Shown here: piece by piece, positions 34,013 to 45,460 of the stretch
Layout of the letters: every line of letters begins with the position of its first letter
Position numbering within the stretch: the first letter of the stretch is position 1
NCBI RefSeq assembly: GCF_022539505.1
Contig: NC_061513.1
Location: 346,781,617 to 346,845,616 of the forward strand
DNA length: 64,000 bases
DNA from: Lolium rigidum
Taxonomy: Eukaryota > Streptophyta > Magnoliopsida > Poales > Poaceae
Direction: 5' to 3'
Notes under the pieces: generated by a model
Databases searched by the model: none
Told to the model about the DNA's origin: nothing
Seen by the model: only the letters and a program-made list of their open reading frames with translations
Position numbers and translations under genes: made by a program

Positions 34013-35182
34013 TGTTACCACCCGATTTTGGCCAAATCAGGAGATGGGCCGTAAGTGAAGATGGGCTTGAAGGACATACACATGGAGCATCTTCGAAGCG
34101 GCCTTGCGCTAAGAGTTTGGGCTAAATCGCCCGTGTATCTGTAATATTATTAGATCGTATCGTGTTTAGAATTAAAAGATAGAGTTTGGCCCGTGCACGG
34201 TTAGGTGCACGCCTCAATTAGAAAGTCCCTTGGACTATAAATATGTATCTAGGGTTATCGGAAAAGGAGGACAATCATCGTTCAACCAACACAAATCAGG
34301 CGCATCGCCACCCCTTTCTTCGAGGGTTTTTCCCGGGTAAGCACCATGTCTGCCTAGATCGCATCTAGCGATCTAGGCAGTATACGTTTATTCGTCTACC
34401 TTGTGCTGCTCGTGCTGAAGCGTTGTTGATGGCGAGCAGTACTATTTATCCTTAGGTGTTTAGGGGCTTGCATTGATGCTTTCTCGTGCATATCTGCGTG
34501 GCAATGCCGTCCCTCGACACCTAGCTACCCTTACGCCTATCCAGGTGTAAGGGCAGCATCTTGCTTGTTCGATACTTAGTAGATCCGATCCGTTATAGTT
34601 GCTCCTTGCCCCGCAAGGATTAGTTTAATATCTGCATAGTTAGGCCTTATCGTTGGGGTCGGACGATCCGGTAGTGCGTTAGGTGTTGTTCACCGTCCCC
34701 TGCAAGGGATGTTCCGGAATCAACGTTATGTTGGTTTTTAGGCCTCTCATAGGGGTAGTTTGCATCATCTTCCGTAGCTGCTAGGCCCGATCACACGTAG
34801 GACGTTCCGGTTATGCGGTGAAAACCCTAAACTGTCGTGGATCGCTTTAGCTTTGTTTTGATCAAGCAGGATCCCCATGTCATTGTAAATCCAACGTGAA
34901 CCATGGGGCGATCGGCTCTTTGAGCCGATCCACAGGGAAACCTGAAGAGCCGATAGGGCTCGCATTTGATGTTTACGTGTCTACCATGCAGGAACAATCG
35001 AAGCACTCTAACACCTTCCTGATCGGGTCTAGGTCAGGTGGCACGCCCTAGCAACCGCCAGGACGTGGCTGGAAGATTTGCGGGACGACGCGAGGTGCCA
35101 GGGTCCACTAAGCGGCCTTGGGAGCCTCCCGGCTCTTCGTGTTGCTTAGCCATTGCCCGTCAGTGGGTTTTGGAGGGTAACA
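34013..35182 (+). repeat. Tat-B 3' LTR
   Basis: TGTTACCACC to GAGGGTAACA. By eye about a dozen differences from 29009-30176, several of them CGG/CCG in the 5' LTR against CAG/CTG here, the reverse of the Tat-A pattern. Confidence 0.93.
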
Positions 35183-35559
35183 CTATCTCTAGCTCAATCA
35201 TGCATCGGGCAAGACGGCCTAACGATTTATATTTTTTTGATGCTGCTAAAAAAATCGTCAGTATGCTCGAACTAATTGGCACTTTATAGTTTTCCGCTCA
35301 ATTTGTCCTCGATCAATTTGTTCATTTGCGTGGGCATATAGAGTCAGTTCCGCACTCGATCCGTTAATTTGCTGAAATGCCATGGCAGAGTTTTGTACAC
35401 GATCTGTTTGCTAAAATGTCGATGGGCATTTTTTGTTTTGTACTCGACATGATTGCTGAAATGCATAATCATGTAGTATAGTTTTGTACTCGATGGATAT
35501 ACATTTCCTACTTCGCCTTAAAAATTAATCACCAACCATTGTATCTCATAATTAAACAG

Positions 35560-35836
35560 ATGGACAGAACTTGGATACTGCATGGACACTTATGTTCCCC
35601 TTCATATATAAATGGTGTTCAACCCTTTATGGGGTCTATTAGAGCTCATGAAGGTCACAACCTGGACGTGTATTGCCCGCGCTGCACATGTATGAATGGT
35701 GAGAAGAGGCCTCACCATGTAGTGGAAGATCATTTACACATTTTTGGGATGGACCGCACATATGTTAGGTGGGTTTATCATGGTGAACCATATAATGATC
35801 CTTCAACGGGAGAAGCAGATCTTGCTCACACTGTAT
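35560..35836 (+). pseudogene. CACTA transposase, N-terminal transposase-associated domain only
   Basis: An acceptor-like TTAAACAG precedes ATG at 35560. The exon encodes MDRTWILHGHLCSPSYINGV, then CPRCTC, a His-rich segment (RPHHVVEDHLHIFGMD) and YVRWVYHGEP. This matches the transposase-associated domain found at the start of plant En/Spm-type transposases (Pfam Transpos_assoc), with its Cys/His metal-binding pattern. Donor-like GT sites follow at 35833 and 35837. The large catalytic TNP2-like domain that normally follows is missing: after a short acidic exon (about 36108-36238) the sequence becomes a tandem duplication and then unrelated DNA. The element should therefore rely on a transposase from elsewhere. 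Confidence 0.75.
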
Positions 35837-36163
35837 GTGTGTTGGCATATGTAGTTAATTATTTATATTGATGCTGCCGCTGTTTCGATCAATAGTTTGC
35901 ATTGCTGTGCAAGGTTCTGTACTCAAATTTAACTTGTTGCGGATGGATGGACGGGAAGGAGAGAAAAAGCGCTTGCTTCAGAAACCGGGTTTCAGCTCTG
36001 GGACATGTGCTGTGCCGGATGAGAATGTAAATATGTAAAATGACATTTGTTCAGAGTTGCATCCCTTAGATGTTTGTCTAATCTATTGATGTACTAATTG
36101 CGTAAGCATAGAGTTGAAGAGGTCTCTCGCTTTGATGGGAGATTTGAAGATGAATCTCAGTTT

Positions 36164-36510
36164 GATGCATCCGTGGATGGTACCGATGACGAGCCTTTCA
36201 TAGACGAAGGTCCCGCACCTGAGATTATCCAGCCTACGTAAGGAGGCCGTGGACCGAGTACACAGCTTTGCGTTGAAGTGGATGCACGCCCGCAGATCAT
36301 CGGGGCGTCCGGGTAGTCTCAAGACCACCCAGCCCCGATGCACTCGTGGATGGTACTGATGACGAGCCTTTCATAGACGAAGGTCCTGCACCTGAGATTA
36401 TCCAGCCTACAGAAGGAGGCCGTGGACCGAGTACACAGTTTTGCGTTGAAGTGGATGCACGCCCGGAGATCATCAGGGGCGTCCCGGTAGTCTCAGGACC
36501 ACCCAGCCCT
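36164..36510 (+). repeat. 173-bp tandem duplication within the transposase gene remnant
   Basis: The blocks 36164-36336 and 36337-36510 are near-identical (landmark GAGCCTTTCATAGACGAAGG). The coding sense VDGTDDEPFIDEGPAPEIIQ is preserved in both. Copy 1 ends in a TAA at 36236-36238 where copy 2 reads ACAGAAGG and stays open to a TGA at about 36523. The acidic segment upstream (EEVSRFDGRFEDESQFDASV) leads into copy 1. Confidence 0.85.
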
Positions 36511-36750
36511 GATGCAAAATGTTGAGCTACTTTATGATTCGTACTCTTATGTTCTGGTGCTGTAGTATGTACTATCTTTGTTATGATTTGTACGCCTTTG
36601 GCGCTAGAACTATAATTAAGCATTCAGTGGATGATCGCGTTGCAAAATTTGGCACCCACACAATCAGTTCATCGTATGAGTAGTAGCACACTTACTTCTA
36701 CAGCCAGTCCTGCCAGCGCATTAATTGGTAGCATGAAACACTTTCAGGCA
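36511..36750. other. short spacer downstream of the transposase remnant
   Basis: AT-rich, nothing recognised. Confidence 0.3.
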
Positions 36751-36858
36751 CTCCCCTCTGATTCATATTAATTGACTCAATTTTGTCTAGATATGGATGT
36801 ATCTAGATGCATTTGTTAACTAGACTAACAAACTTGAGTCAGCTAATATGAATCGGTG
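36751..36858. mobile_element. Stowaway MITE (decayed ends)
   Basis: Inverted arms GATTCATATTAATTGACTCAA and, near 36825-36855, the complement of TTGAGTCAGCTAATATGAATC. TA follows at 36859-36860; the left TA is lost. The central TGTATCTAGATGC is typical. Confidence 0.75.
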
Positions 36859-38192
36859 TAAACCGCCCAAGTCCTCGAGCAGCTAGTTTATTGACTCTGG
36901 ACTCCAAGCCTCTCGCGGCAAGCCATCGACGAAGCTTTGACCAGATCTTGGCCCGCTTTTTTTTGCGAATAGCAAAGCTTTGACCAGTTCCTCTCGGGAT
37001 ACAGCACGCCGGTGAGCTTGCACGGTTGCCATGAGCACTTTCCGGCGGAACTTCCTCTCGCAGCGCCCTCAAGCCGCCGCCGCGAGACAGCACGCAAGTG
37101 CCTCGAGGTGGACGGAACGGACGAACTCGGGATCTCAGTGGCGGGGGTCCGCCTCGTCCCGAACGATCTCCAGCAGGTTAACGAGGACATGCATGGCGGC
37201 CAGGGGATTTGGGGTTTTTTGTTGTTGTTTGAGCTTGGGATTTGGGGTTTTTTCGGATAGGGGTGGAGGAACCGAGGAAGAGGAAGGAACAGCCCGTGTG
37301 CTTGGCGCGTGGCAAGTAGTGCTTGAATTTCGAATTTTTGTGAAATGTTTCATTTCCCCGCTACAATTCGGGGGTTTTCTTGACGCGCCAATGCGTCCCG
37401 CCGGGCAGGTTCAAGTGAATTTGGGGTGCCACACTATGGGCCCCAGTTTCAGTGAGACATGTAATGACTAGTCACATCAGTAAGTTCACTGTGTAATAAA
37501 ATATGTTACCCCTCCCTTTATGTAGCCCCCCTTGTCTCTCCCGATCGAGTGCCGACAGCCGACGGATGCAAGCCGCTAGCTCGATCCCCTCCTTTCGCCT
37601 CCACCGTCCAGGCATCCAGCTTGGAGGGGCAAGCTGCATCTAGACCAAGCGGATTAGGTAGTACTCTACTAGTAATGTTCTATCCTTTCTCGATATCGGT
37701 TCCTTTTTCCTCACCTCGATATCTTGCGCATCTATTTCCTATTCTGGGCGAAGGGGTGTCTTTCTGGTCACCCTCGCGCTGGGAGTGATTGATGGGGATG
37801 GGGGTGGGGGCGGGGGCTACCTTTGCTTGGATTGGGGTGTTCTTCCTTTATTTGTCGACATTTGCAACCCTTGTAGTCTCTGCTGATCCTCAATGTATCT
37901 TTTGTCAGCTTGTATAGGAAAGGGAAGACCTCGGTGGTGGTGGGGGGCAATGGAGCGTAAGGCCACCACGCATGTGGGCAGTTGGCTGAGCCTGAGCTGC
38001 GTCCCCAGCCCCGCAAAGCAGGTACTCCGTTTGCTTATCCACTCTGTCTGTCTGCATCCTCAATCTGCTCCTCGTTCCGGAAAATGCTTAAAGTTGCACA
38101 TGTCTTCACTGTTTGTGCGTAAAGCCTATGTGACACCATGCTCTATATTCTCTCGTATCAGGTTGGTACCTCCAGTGTTCCGTGCCGAGGCT
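36859..38192. other. GC-rich island with possible captured gene fragment and upstream region of the B3-like gene
   Basis: About 36880-37290 is GC-rich. On the minus strand it reads, from about 37195, MHVLVNLLEIVRDEADPRH and then a stop, with further coding-like sense in other frames, so it may be a broken host-gene fragment. I cannot name it. The stretch 37500-38190 shows CT-rich leader-like sequence (near 37530-37620), and is the expected place for the promoter and first exon of the plus-strand gene that follows. Confidence 0.3.
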
Positions 38193-41100
38193 ATGGGGAA
38201 CGATAGCGCCCCACCCGCCGCAGGAGCATGGCCGGATCTGCAAAGACAAGAAGCGAAATGCCACCGCCGAGCCGGGCGTGGACCGCCCAGGGGTAATTTT
38301 TTTTAACCAACTTACCATGATGTAGTCTCGAATCCGATACTCCCTCGCATCCAAATTAATTGACTCAACTATCTGTAGATACGGATGTATCTAGATGTGT
38401 TTTAGCTCTTGATACTACTACCTCCATCCCAAAGCTTAGGGCTTATATTATTTTTAGAAAGTCAAACTATACCATGTTTGACTAAGCTTTTACCAAAAAT
38501 CATTAAGATGCAAAATACAAAATTAATATCATTAAATAGGTTGTGAAATATATTTTCCTACGGTATCTACACAATATTATATTTGTTGATAGAATGTTCT
38601 AAAATTTTGGTCAAACTTTACTTGTTTTGATTTCTCAAAAATAAATAAGCCTTAAGCTTTGGGATGGAGGTATCTAGACAAAGCCGAGTCAACTAGTTTT
38701 TTTTTTCTCGTCCATATAGCTAGTGTTCATGGTGCAAAAGGCTAAGAGCATCCACTATATGCATCAGTCTATCCCATACAGTAATTCAATATCACCGCTG
38801 AGGTCTGCCTTTTGTTTTGCTATTCATATGCAGACTGAAACTTTAGGGCCTTTACTCAAAAGGAAGATCAAAACTGCGGCTGATCAGGCTGCCAGTATGT
38901 TGATGCCGCCCCCATCTTCTAAATGCATCTACAAGCACAAGGCCACGCGCCAGTTGGGTGGTGATCTTTTAATGAATATGGTATATTTTCTTAATCCACA
39001 AAACATGCCTTGATTTTTGTCTGTTTATTGTCGGTTTTTTCTAATGCTTGCCAAAAGTTTACAACAACAACAACAACCAAGCCTTTCAGTCCCAAACAAG
39101 TTGGGGTAGGCTAGAGTTGAAGCCCATAAGATCTCGAAGCCAAAAGTTTAGAAACACCAAATTCGTTTGCTTACAATCATCATACAATAATGTTCATCTA
39201 CTCTCCAGCTTCCCTAACCCAACAAAAAACGATGTTAATTACGATTTTTAGATTATAAGAGCACCATTAGGCGCTCGTTAATTACGACTTTGAGATTAAA
39301 ATGTCATTTACAATTGCTAATTACAATTTTGAGACAAATGATTAGTTTAACCTCGACCTGTTCTGCTCTCCATTTTTCCCAACCGAACAAAAATGTAACC
39401 ATTCCATTCCTCTGAAATGGAACCATTCCATTCCATTCCACGCTGTTTCAGAACCGAACACACCCTTGCATTGTTGTGAACGGTTGTCCATACACAGCCA
39501 TACCCTTCCACTTACATCCAACACTATATGCATCAGTCTGTCTCAGAGTCATTCAATATCACTGCTGAGATCTGTTCCCATTCTTATGCAGCCGAAACCG
39601 CCGCGCCTTTACTCAAGTGGATGCAAAATGAGGCCGATGAGGCTGCTGTGAGGACGATGGTGCCGGCACCATCATCCGAAAACCTCTACAAGCACGAGGC
39701 CATGGGCCACTGGGTGGTGACCTTTTAATGAATCTGGTATATTTTCTTAATCCACATACATGATTTTATTATTATCTCGTTTAATTACCGTTGGCTTTGC
39801 CTAATGCTTACTAAAAGTTCAGAAACACTGCGTTTGCTTACAATCATCATGCACTAATTTTTCACTTTTCAGTCTGTCTCATCCAGTATATAAACCGTTG
39901 AGTTCCGTTGGCTTCTTTTGTAATCATTTGCATTGTTGTCAACTGTTGTCTATGCACAACCCTATTCTTCCACTTACATCCCGCACTATTTGCATCAGTC
40001 TATCTCATAGATTTATTAAATATCAATGATGAGTTCTGTTGATATTCATATGCAGGATGAAGCTTCGTGCCTCTACTCAAATGGAAAAAAATGATCCCGA
40101 TGAGGCTGCCGTGAAGACGATGGTGCCGCCACCATCTTCTCGAAAACCTCCTCAAGCACAAGGCCACGGGCCACTCGGGTGGTATCCTTTTCAGAAGCAG
40201 TGTATATTTTCTTAATCCTCATACATGATTTGATTTGTCCGTTTATTGCCGGCTTTGTCTAATGCTTACCAATAGTTCGAAACACACACAACCCTATTCT
40301 TCCACTTACATCCAAGCACTATATGCATCGTTGTCTCATAGATTCATTTTATATATCACCGCCGATGTCCGTTGCTCTTCAATTTTCATATGCAGACTCG
40401 AAACCGCTAAGCCTTCATTGGTCAAAAGGATTGCAACCGCCGCCGATGAGGCATCCGCAGAGGCTGCCACCAAGTTACCGTCAGCCCCACCTTCCGGATG
40501 CTTATATAAGCTCAAGTCCAAGGACCAGCCGGGCCGTAACCATCCAAGGGTTCGGGTATATTTTCTTAAGCCACATATACATGCCATGATTTATGTCCGA
40601 TATTATCACCGGCTCTGTCTAATGCTTTTTGGAATTCGGAAACGCCAAATTAGCATGCTTATATTCATCATACACTAAATTTTGACTGTTCAGCTTTGTA
40701 ACATAGTGTTATGCACTCGCTTGTCAACATTTGCATTGCTCTGAACTATGCACTTTACACAACCTAATTCTTCCACTTACATTCAGCGCTACGCACCAGT
40801 AGTACCTCCCATGTTTCCTTCACCATCCCGATGCCGAGCTTGCGGGAATATGGCGGGCCCATGTACATACCCCACATATAACAACTCCTATGGCTCTATC
40901 TACCTTTCTAATAACTCCTTCACAGAGTTACAGGTATGAATTCTCAGTGGTTTAGCATGAATTGGCATATAGTAAAGTCTTGTTTTTAGTCTTCCTGCTT
41001 CTTACATTAGTATCAATTTTCACCTGCAGACTGTACCTTGTGAACTTCGTCCAATGATTAACCAGATGTGTCCACATGAAGGGTCTTTCACTATGCATGG

Positions 41101-42166
41101 CAATGGCAAATTGATGAACACCTACACGGTCTATGAGGTGTATGTCTACAAGACGCAGGCCATCACATATTTGTATGGACATGATTGGAGAAAGTTTGCT
41201 TTTGACTACGGTCTGAAGAAGGGCGACGAGCCGAGGATCGAAACTCAAACGGGCAGTATATACGTAATCGCTTACAGAGTTGGAGACACTTCGAAATATA
41301 TATTATGTAACTTTTTTGTACTCATATCCTTTGATTACCGCATTCCGAGCAGCTTGTTCTAAACCATTCCCTCTCGTTCTAGCTTGCCGGGTTTAACATG
41401 ATCAAAGTTACGGATCCCCCGATGGAACAGAGCGGATGTCACAAAGGGCACCCACACCAAGCACCGGCACCGTCTTCCTACTCTCCCCGCATCAGCACCG
41501 GTTCCTCGTACCAGCTCCGTTTATCGCATCTACCCAGCAGGCTCCCCGCATCAAGCACCGGTTCCTCTAGCCGCACCGTTTATTGCACCTCGCCCAACAG
41601 CCTCCTCGCATCAGCACCGGTTCCTCTAGAGGCACCGTTTATTGCACCCGCCCAGCCAGCCTCCCGCATCGCACTCAGCTCGTGTACCAGCCCAGTGCTC
41701 CCGCACCTGCCCCAGCCCAAATCACCGAGGTCTCAGCTCATTGCCGTGGCCACCCGTGTGGTGACCAGGATGCATCCGAAGGCTATGTTCGTGAGTATAT
41801 GACAAAGATAACTGCTCTTATCTTGATGTCTTCTCTACTCAAAGTCTCACATGGTTCAGTCTTCAGTGCATTGGTGCCATTGACTAATTTTTGGTGGTAT
41901 CTCTTGCTTTGAATCAGAAATTGCCTAAAAGTATCTCCAAGGATCTCAATGCTGGCCGAAGGGGCAAGATTTCCCTCGTCATGGAGAGTGAAGGTCTCAC
42001 CGTGGAGGGACGGTACTCCGTCAGTCCCACAGATGGCCGCTTGGTTGTTACTTCCAGGTGGAAAAAGTTCATTGACGGTGCCAAACTTCGCATTGGATCA
42101 AAGTTGAAGGTCAAGATCTTTCGATGCCGCTGTGACATGCTGGTCATAAAGTTTGCGGTTGTCTAG
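38193..42166 (+). CDS. CACTA-encoded multi-exon gene ending in two B3-like DNA-binding domains
   Basis: A possible first exon starts at ATG 38193 (GNDSAPPAAGAWPDLQR); its splice phase to the next exon does not fit, so the start is uncertain. Four homologous exons follow: 38834-38980, 39592-39736, 40056-40201 and 40396-40555. Each has a TATGCAG acceptor and a GTATATTTTCTTAA donor, and encodes an ET..P..K....ADEA...P.PSS..LYKHK pattern. Then come an exon with CRACGNMAG (40787-40933), a first B3-like exon from 41030 (TYLYGHDWRKFAFDYGLKKG), a Pro/Ser-rich exon with a 60-bp repeat (from about 41384), and a last exon 41918-42166 (LPKSISKDL, VVTSRWKKFIDGAKLRIGS, ending KFAVV and TAG). The W..F....L..G pattern in both is that of plant B3 domains. 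Position next to the right subterminal array suggests a TNPA-like role in binding it, which is inference. Several exons are out of phase, so this copy may be defective. Confidence 0.5.
38340..38700. mobile_element. Stowaway MITE interrupted by a second MITE
   Basis: The outer arm starts CTCCCTCGCATCCAAATT after TA (38338-38339), continues through GATACGGATGTATCTAGATG, and resumes after the inner insertion with TCTAGACAAAGCCGAGTCAAC, ending near 38698 next to a T run. The inner element is 38421-38670. Confidence 0.75.
38421..38670. mobile_element. nested Stowaway-type MITE
   Basis: 250 bp flanked by TA on both sides (38419-38420, 38671-38672). Terminal inverted repeat CCTCCATCCCAAAGCTTA and its complement TAAGCTTTGGGATGGAGG. 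Confidence 0.88.
39057..39150 (-). mobile_element. Au-SINE / RTE-LINE 3' tail
   Basis: Starts with a CAA-repeat run (the complement of a TTG-repeat tail), followed by GCCTTTCAGTCCCAAACAAG and TTGGGGTAGGCTAGAG. This block is the well-known shared 3' end of plant Au SINEs and RTE-type LINEs, here on the minus strand. The 5' part is missing or decayed. It lies in the intron between exon copies 1 and 2 of the B3-like gene. Confidence 0.75.
41484..41680 (+). repeat. ~60-bp tandem repeat in the Pro/Ser-rich exon
   Basis: CACCGGTTCCTC recurs at 41496, 41556 and 41615. The unit encodes a low-complexity Pro/Ser/Ala-rich linker between the two B3-like domains. Unit length is 60 then 59 bp, so the frame shifts between copies. 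Confidence 0.85.
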
Positions 42167-42589
42167 TTCTGTTGTCCCATGAGCCCTTAGCAAATGCATT
42201 TGTAGTTATACTTATATAAGGTTATCTTATCTCGAACCGCTAATTAATTGTATGGGTGGTAAAACTCCGGCAAGCTTTTGCTCTTAGCAAGTATGTATGT
42301 ATGATCAGCTATTATGATAACTAATGTTTGTGTTCATCTTAATTTGCATTTCCGTTTTAGAAAAAAACTTAATTTCTATTTTGGCTGACCTCGTTAGAGA
42401 ACTATCGCATTGAATCCACAACATGATTCAAATAGATTCATTACACCGAGCCACATGTCTTGACCTTGCTATACACTAGTTCCATTAATCAGCTGCAAGA
42501 AGGCTTACTCGAGCCGCTCGAACCACGGCAGATTCGAATCCACCTTAGCTATCTAGCTAGAAATACAACCTTTGCAGAAAGAGGATTTG

Positions 42590-45460
42590 CAGTATGGGGA
42601 GGCTGACATTGGGGACCCATGAGGCAGCAGCGTTGTCAACGTTTTAAAGGCGGTAGGAGATCGAAACAAAAAAAATAAGCCGAAAATCAGTTGGTAAACA
42701 AAATCCAAGAAATGAAACATTTACCTTTCTGAGAGGATGACATGCGGGACCCATGAGGCAGCAGCATCCTCAACTATTCCAAGGCGGCAGGGGATCAAAA
42801 TAAAAAAAGGAAATAGCCGAAAATTAATTAGGATAAAAAACAAATCTATCAAAGGAAACCTTTATTGTTCATAGAGGATGACATGTGGGACCGACCTCGC
42901 CGACTGCGCCGTCATCATTTCAAAGGGGGCAGGGGATCAAAAGAAAAAGGCAAATAGCCAGAAATTAGGGGTAAAAAATAAATCCAACAAAGGAAACTTT
43001 TATTGTTCAGAGAGGATGACATGCGGGACCCATGAGCCAGCAGCTTCCTCAACGTTTCAAAGTCGGCATGAGATTGAAAGAAAAAGGAAAGTGACCAAAT
43101 ATCGGAGCCAAAAATAATCCAAGAAAAGAAATTTTATTGTACATAGAGGATGACATGCGGGTCCCATTTTGCAGCGAGCTGATCTCAACGTTTTCAAGGT
43201 GGCACAGACCAAAAGAAAAATGAAGTAGCCGAAATCGTGGGGTGAAAAAAATCCAAGGAAAGAAAGATTTCAATTGGGCCGCATCCGGACATCCGGGCCT
43301 TCGAACTATCCCGCCGGGCCTTTTGACTCGTACAATTTCAGCCCACTCCAAAACAGGAAAGTTCGGATTTTTCTAAAAAAAACAGGAAAGTCCTATGCTT
43401 CGCAAAAACACAAAACAAGGAGATTCAACATATAAGTTTGTTTATGTAAAAATAAAGATTTAATTTATCCGTTTGCAATAGCTCACAGCGAAATACACTC
43501 GTTTATTGTCCGCAAAATAATCAAGATATCACATGTTTCTTGTACGGGGAGGCTGACATCGGGGACCCATGAGCCAACAGCGTCGTCAACGTTTTAAAGG
43601 CGGCAGGGGATGGAAAGAAAAAATAAACCAAAAATCTATTGGTAAAAAATCCAAGAAAAGAAACATTTTCGTTCTGAGAGGATGACATGCGGGACCCATG
43701 AGGCAGCAGCATCCTCAGCGTTTATTGTTCATAGAGATTGCATGTGGGACCCATGAGCCAGCAGCGTCCTCAACGTTTTAAAGGTTGCAGGTGATCGAAA
43801 GAAAAAATAAGCCAAAAATCGGTTGGTCAACAAAATCCAAGAAAATAAACATTTACCGTTCTGAGAGGATGACATGCGGGACCCATGAGGCAGCAGCATC
43901 CTCAACGATTCCAAGGCGGCAGGGGAAATATCCAGAAATTAATTAGGGGTTCAAAATAAATCCATCAAAGGAAACTTTTATTGTTCATAGAGGATGACAT
44001 GTGGGACCGACCTCGCCAACAGACGTCCTCATCGTTTCGCAGGGGGCAGGAGATCAAAAGAAAAAGGCAAATAGCCAGAAATTAGGGGTCAAAAATAACT
44101 CCAAGAAAGCAAACTTTTATTGTTCGTAGAGGATGACATGCGGGACCCATGAGCCGACAGCTTACTCAACGTTTCAAAGGCGGCATGAGATCGAAAGAAA
44201 AAGGCAAGTGACAAAATATCGTGAGCCAAAGATAATCCAAGAAAAGAAACTTTATTGTACATAGAGGATGACATGCGGGTCCCATTTAGCAACGAGCGGT
44301 CTCAACGTTTCAAATGCGGCTTGAGATCAAAAGAAAAAGAAAGTTGATTGTACATAGAGGATGACATGCGGGTCCCATGAGTCGGCAGCTTACTCAACGT
44401 TTCCAAGGCGGCACGGGATCAAAAGAAAAAGGAAATAGCCAAAAATCGAAGGGTGAAAAAAATCCAAGAAAATAAACTTTTATAGCACATAGAGGATGAC
44501 ATGCGGGTCCCATGAGCCGACAGCGTTTCAAACGTGGCATGAGATCGAAAGAAAAAGGCAAGTGACCAAATATCAGGATCCAAAAATAATTCAAGAAAAG
44601 AAACTTGATTGTACATAGAGGCTGACATGTGGGACCCGTGAGCCAGCAGAGTCCTCAACGTTTCAAAGGCGGCAGGGGATCAAAAGAAAAAGGAAATTTC
44701 CAAAAATCAGAGGGTGAAAAAAAACCAAGAAAATGAACTTTTATAGTACATAGAGTATGACATGCGGGTCCCATGAGCCTGCAGGTTCCTCAACGTTTCA
44801 AACGTGGCATGAGATCGAAAGAAAAAGGCAAGTGACCAAATATCAGGATCCAAAAATAATTCAAGAAAAGAAACTTGATTGTACATAGAGGATGACATGC
44901 GGGTCCCATTTAGCAGCAGCGGTATCACCGTTTGAGAGGCTGCACGGGATCGAAAGAAAAAGGCAAGTGACCAAATATGAGGAGCCAAAAATAATTCAAG
45001 AAAAGAAAGTTTTATAGTACATAGAGGATGACATGCGGGTCCCATTTAGCAGCAGCGGTATCACCGTTTGAGAAGCGGCAGGGGATCGAAAGAAAAAGGC
45101 AAGTGACCAAATTTGAGGAGCCAAAAATAATTCAAGAAAAGAAAGTTTTATAGTACATAGAGGATGACATGCGGGTCCCATTTAGCAGCAGCGGTATCAC
45201 CGTTTGAGAGGCGGGATGGGAGCGAAAGAAAAAGGCAAGTGACCAAATATGAGATGCCAAAAAAAACTCCAAGAAAAGAAAGTTGATTGCACATAGAGGA
45301 TGACATGCGGGTCCCATTTAGCAGCAGCGGTCTCAACGTTTCCAAGGCGGCAAGGGATCAAAAGAAAAAGGAAGTAGCCGGAAATCGGGGGTCAAAAAAA
45401 TCCAAGAATAGAAAGAATTTTGGTTCATAGAGGATGACATGCGGGACCCATGATCCTGCA
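42590..45460. repeat. CACTA right subterminal array, ~135-bp unit
   Basis: About twenty copies of a unit with the landmark GAGGATGACATG(C/T)GGG, at for example 42736, 42877, 43013, 43147, 43677, 43864, 43991, 44129, 44264, 44358, 44491, 44753, 44888, 45024, 45159, 45295 and 45428. Each also holds CCCATGAGCC(A/G)(A/G)CAG or CCCATTTAGCAGCAGC, TCAACGTTT and GATC(A/G)AAAGAAAAAGG. The stretch 43260-43540 is unlike the unit and interrupts the array. Minus-strand frames of 60-110 codons across it are periodic by-products. Confidence 0.92.

Larger units (their letters stand above)
29009..35182 (+). mobile_element. Tat-B: non-autonomous Gypsy LTR retrotransposon
   Basis: A complete element of 6174 bp with TSD CTATC (29004-29008 and 35183-35187), LTRs 29009-30176 and 34013-35182, a primer-binding site and a polypurine tract. 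It is a sibling of Tat-A: the LTRs share the TATA box, hairpin and end sequences but have diverged clearly. It keeps the gag ends and a full protease, has lost the gag core, and lacks RT, RNase H and integrase. It carries the same antisense ORF. It is inserted in the leader or first intron region of the CACTA transposase gene. Confidence 0.93.

Noticed and set aside
42736..45450. Minus-strand frames of 60-110 codons with GTRMSSSMYN-like repeats
   Set aside because: Shadows of the 135-bp subterminal unit.
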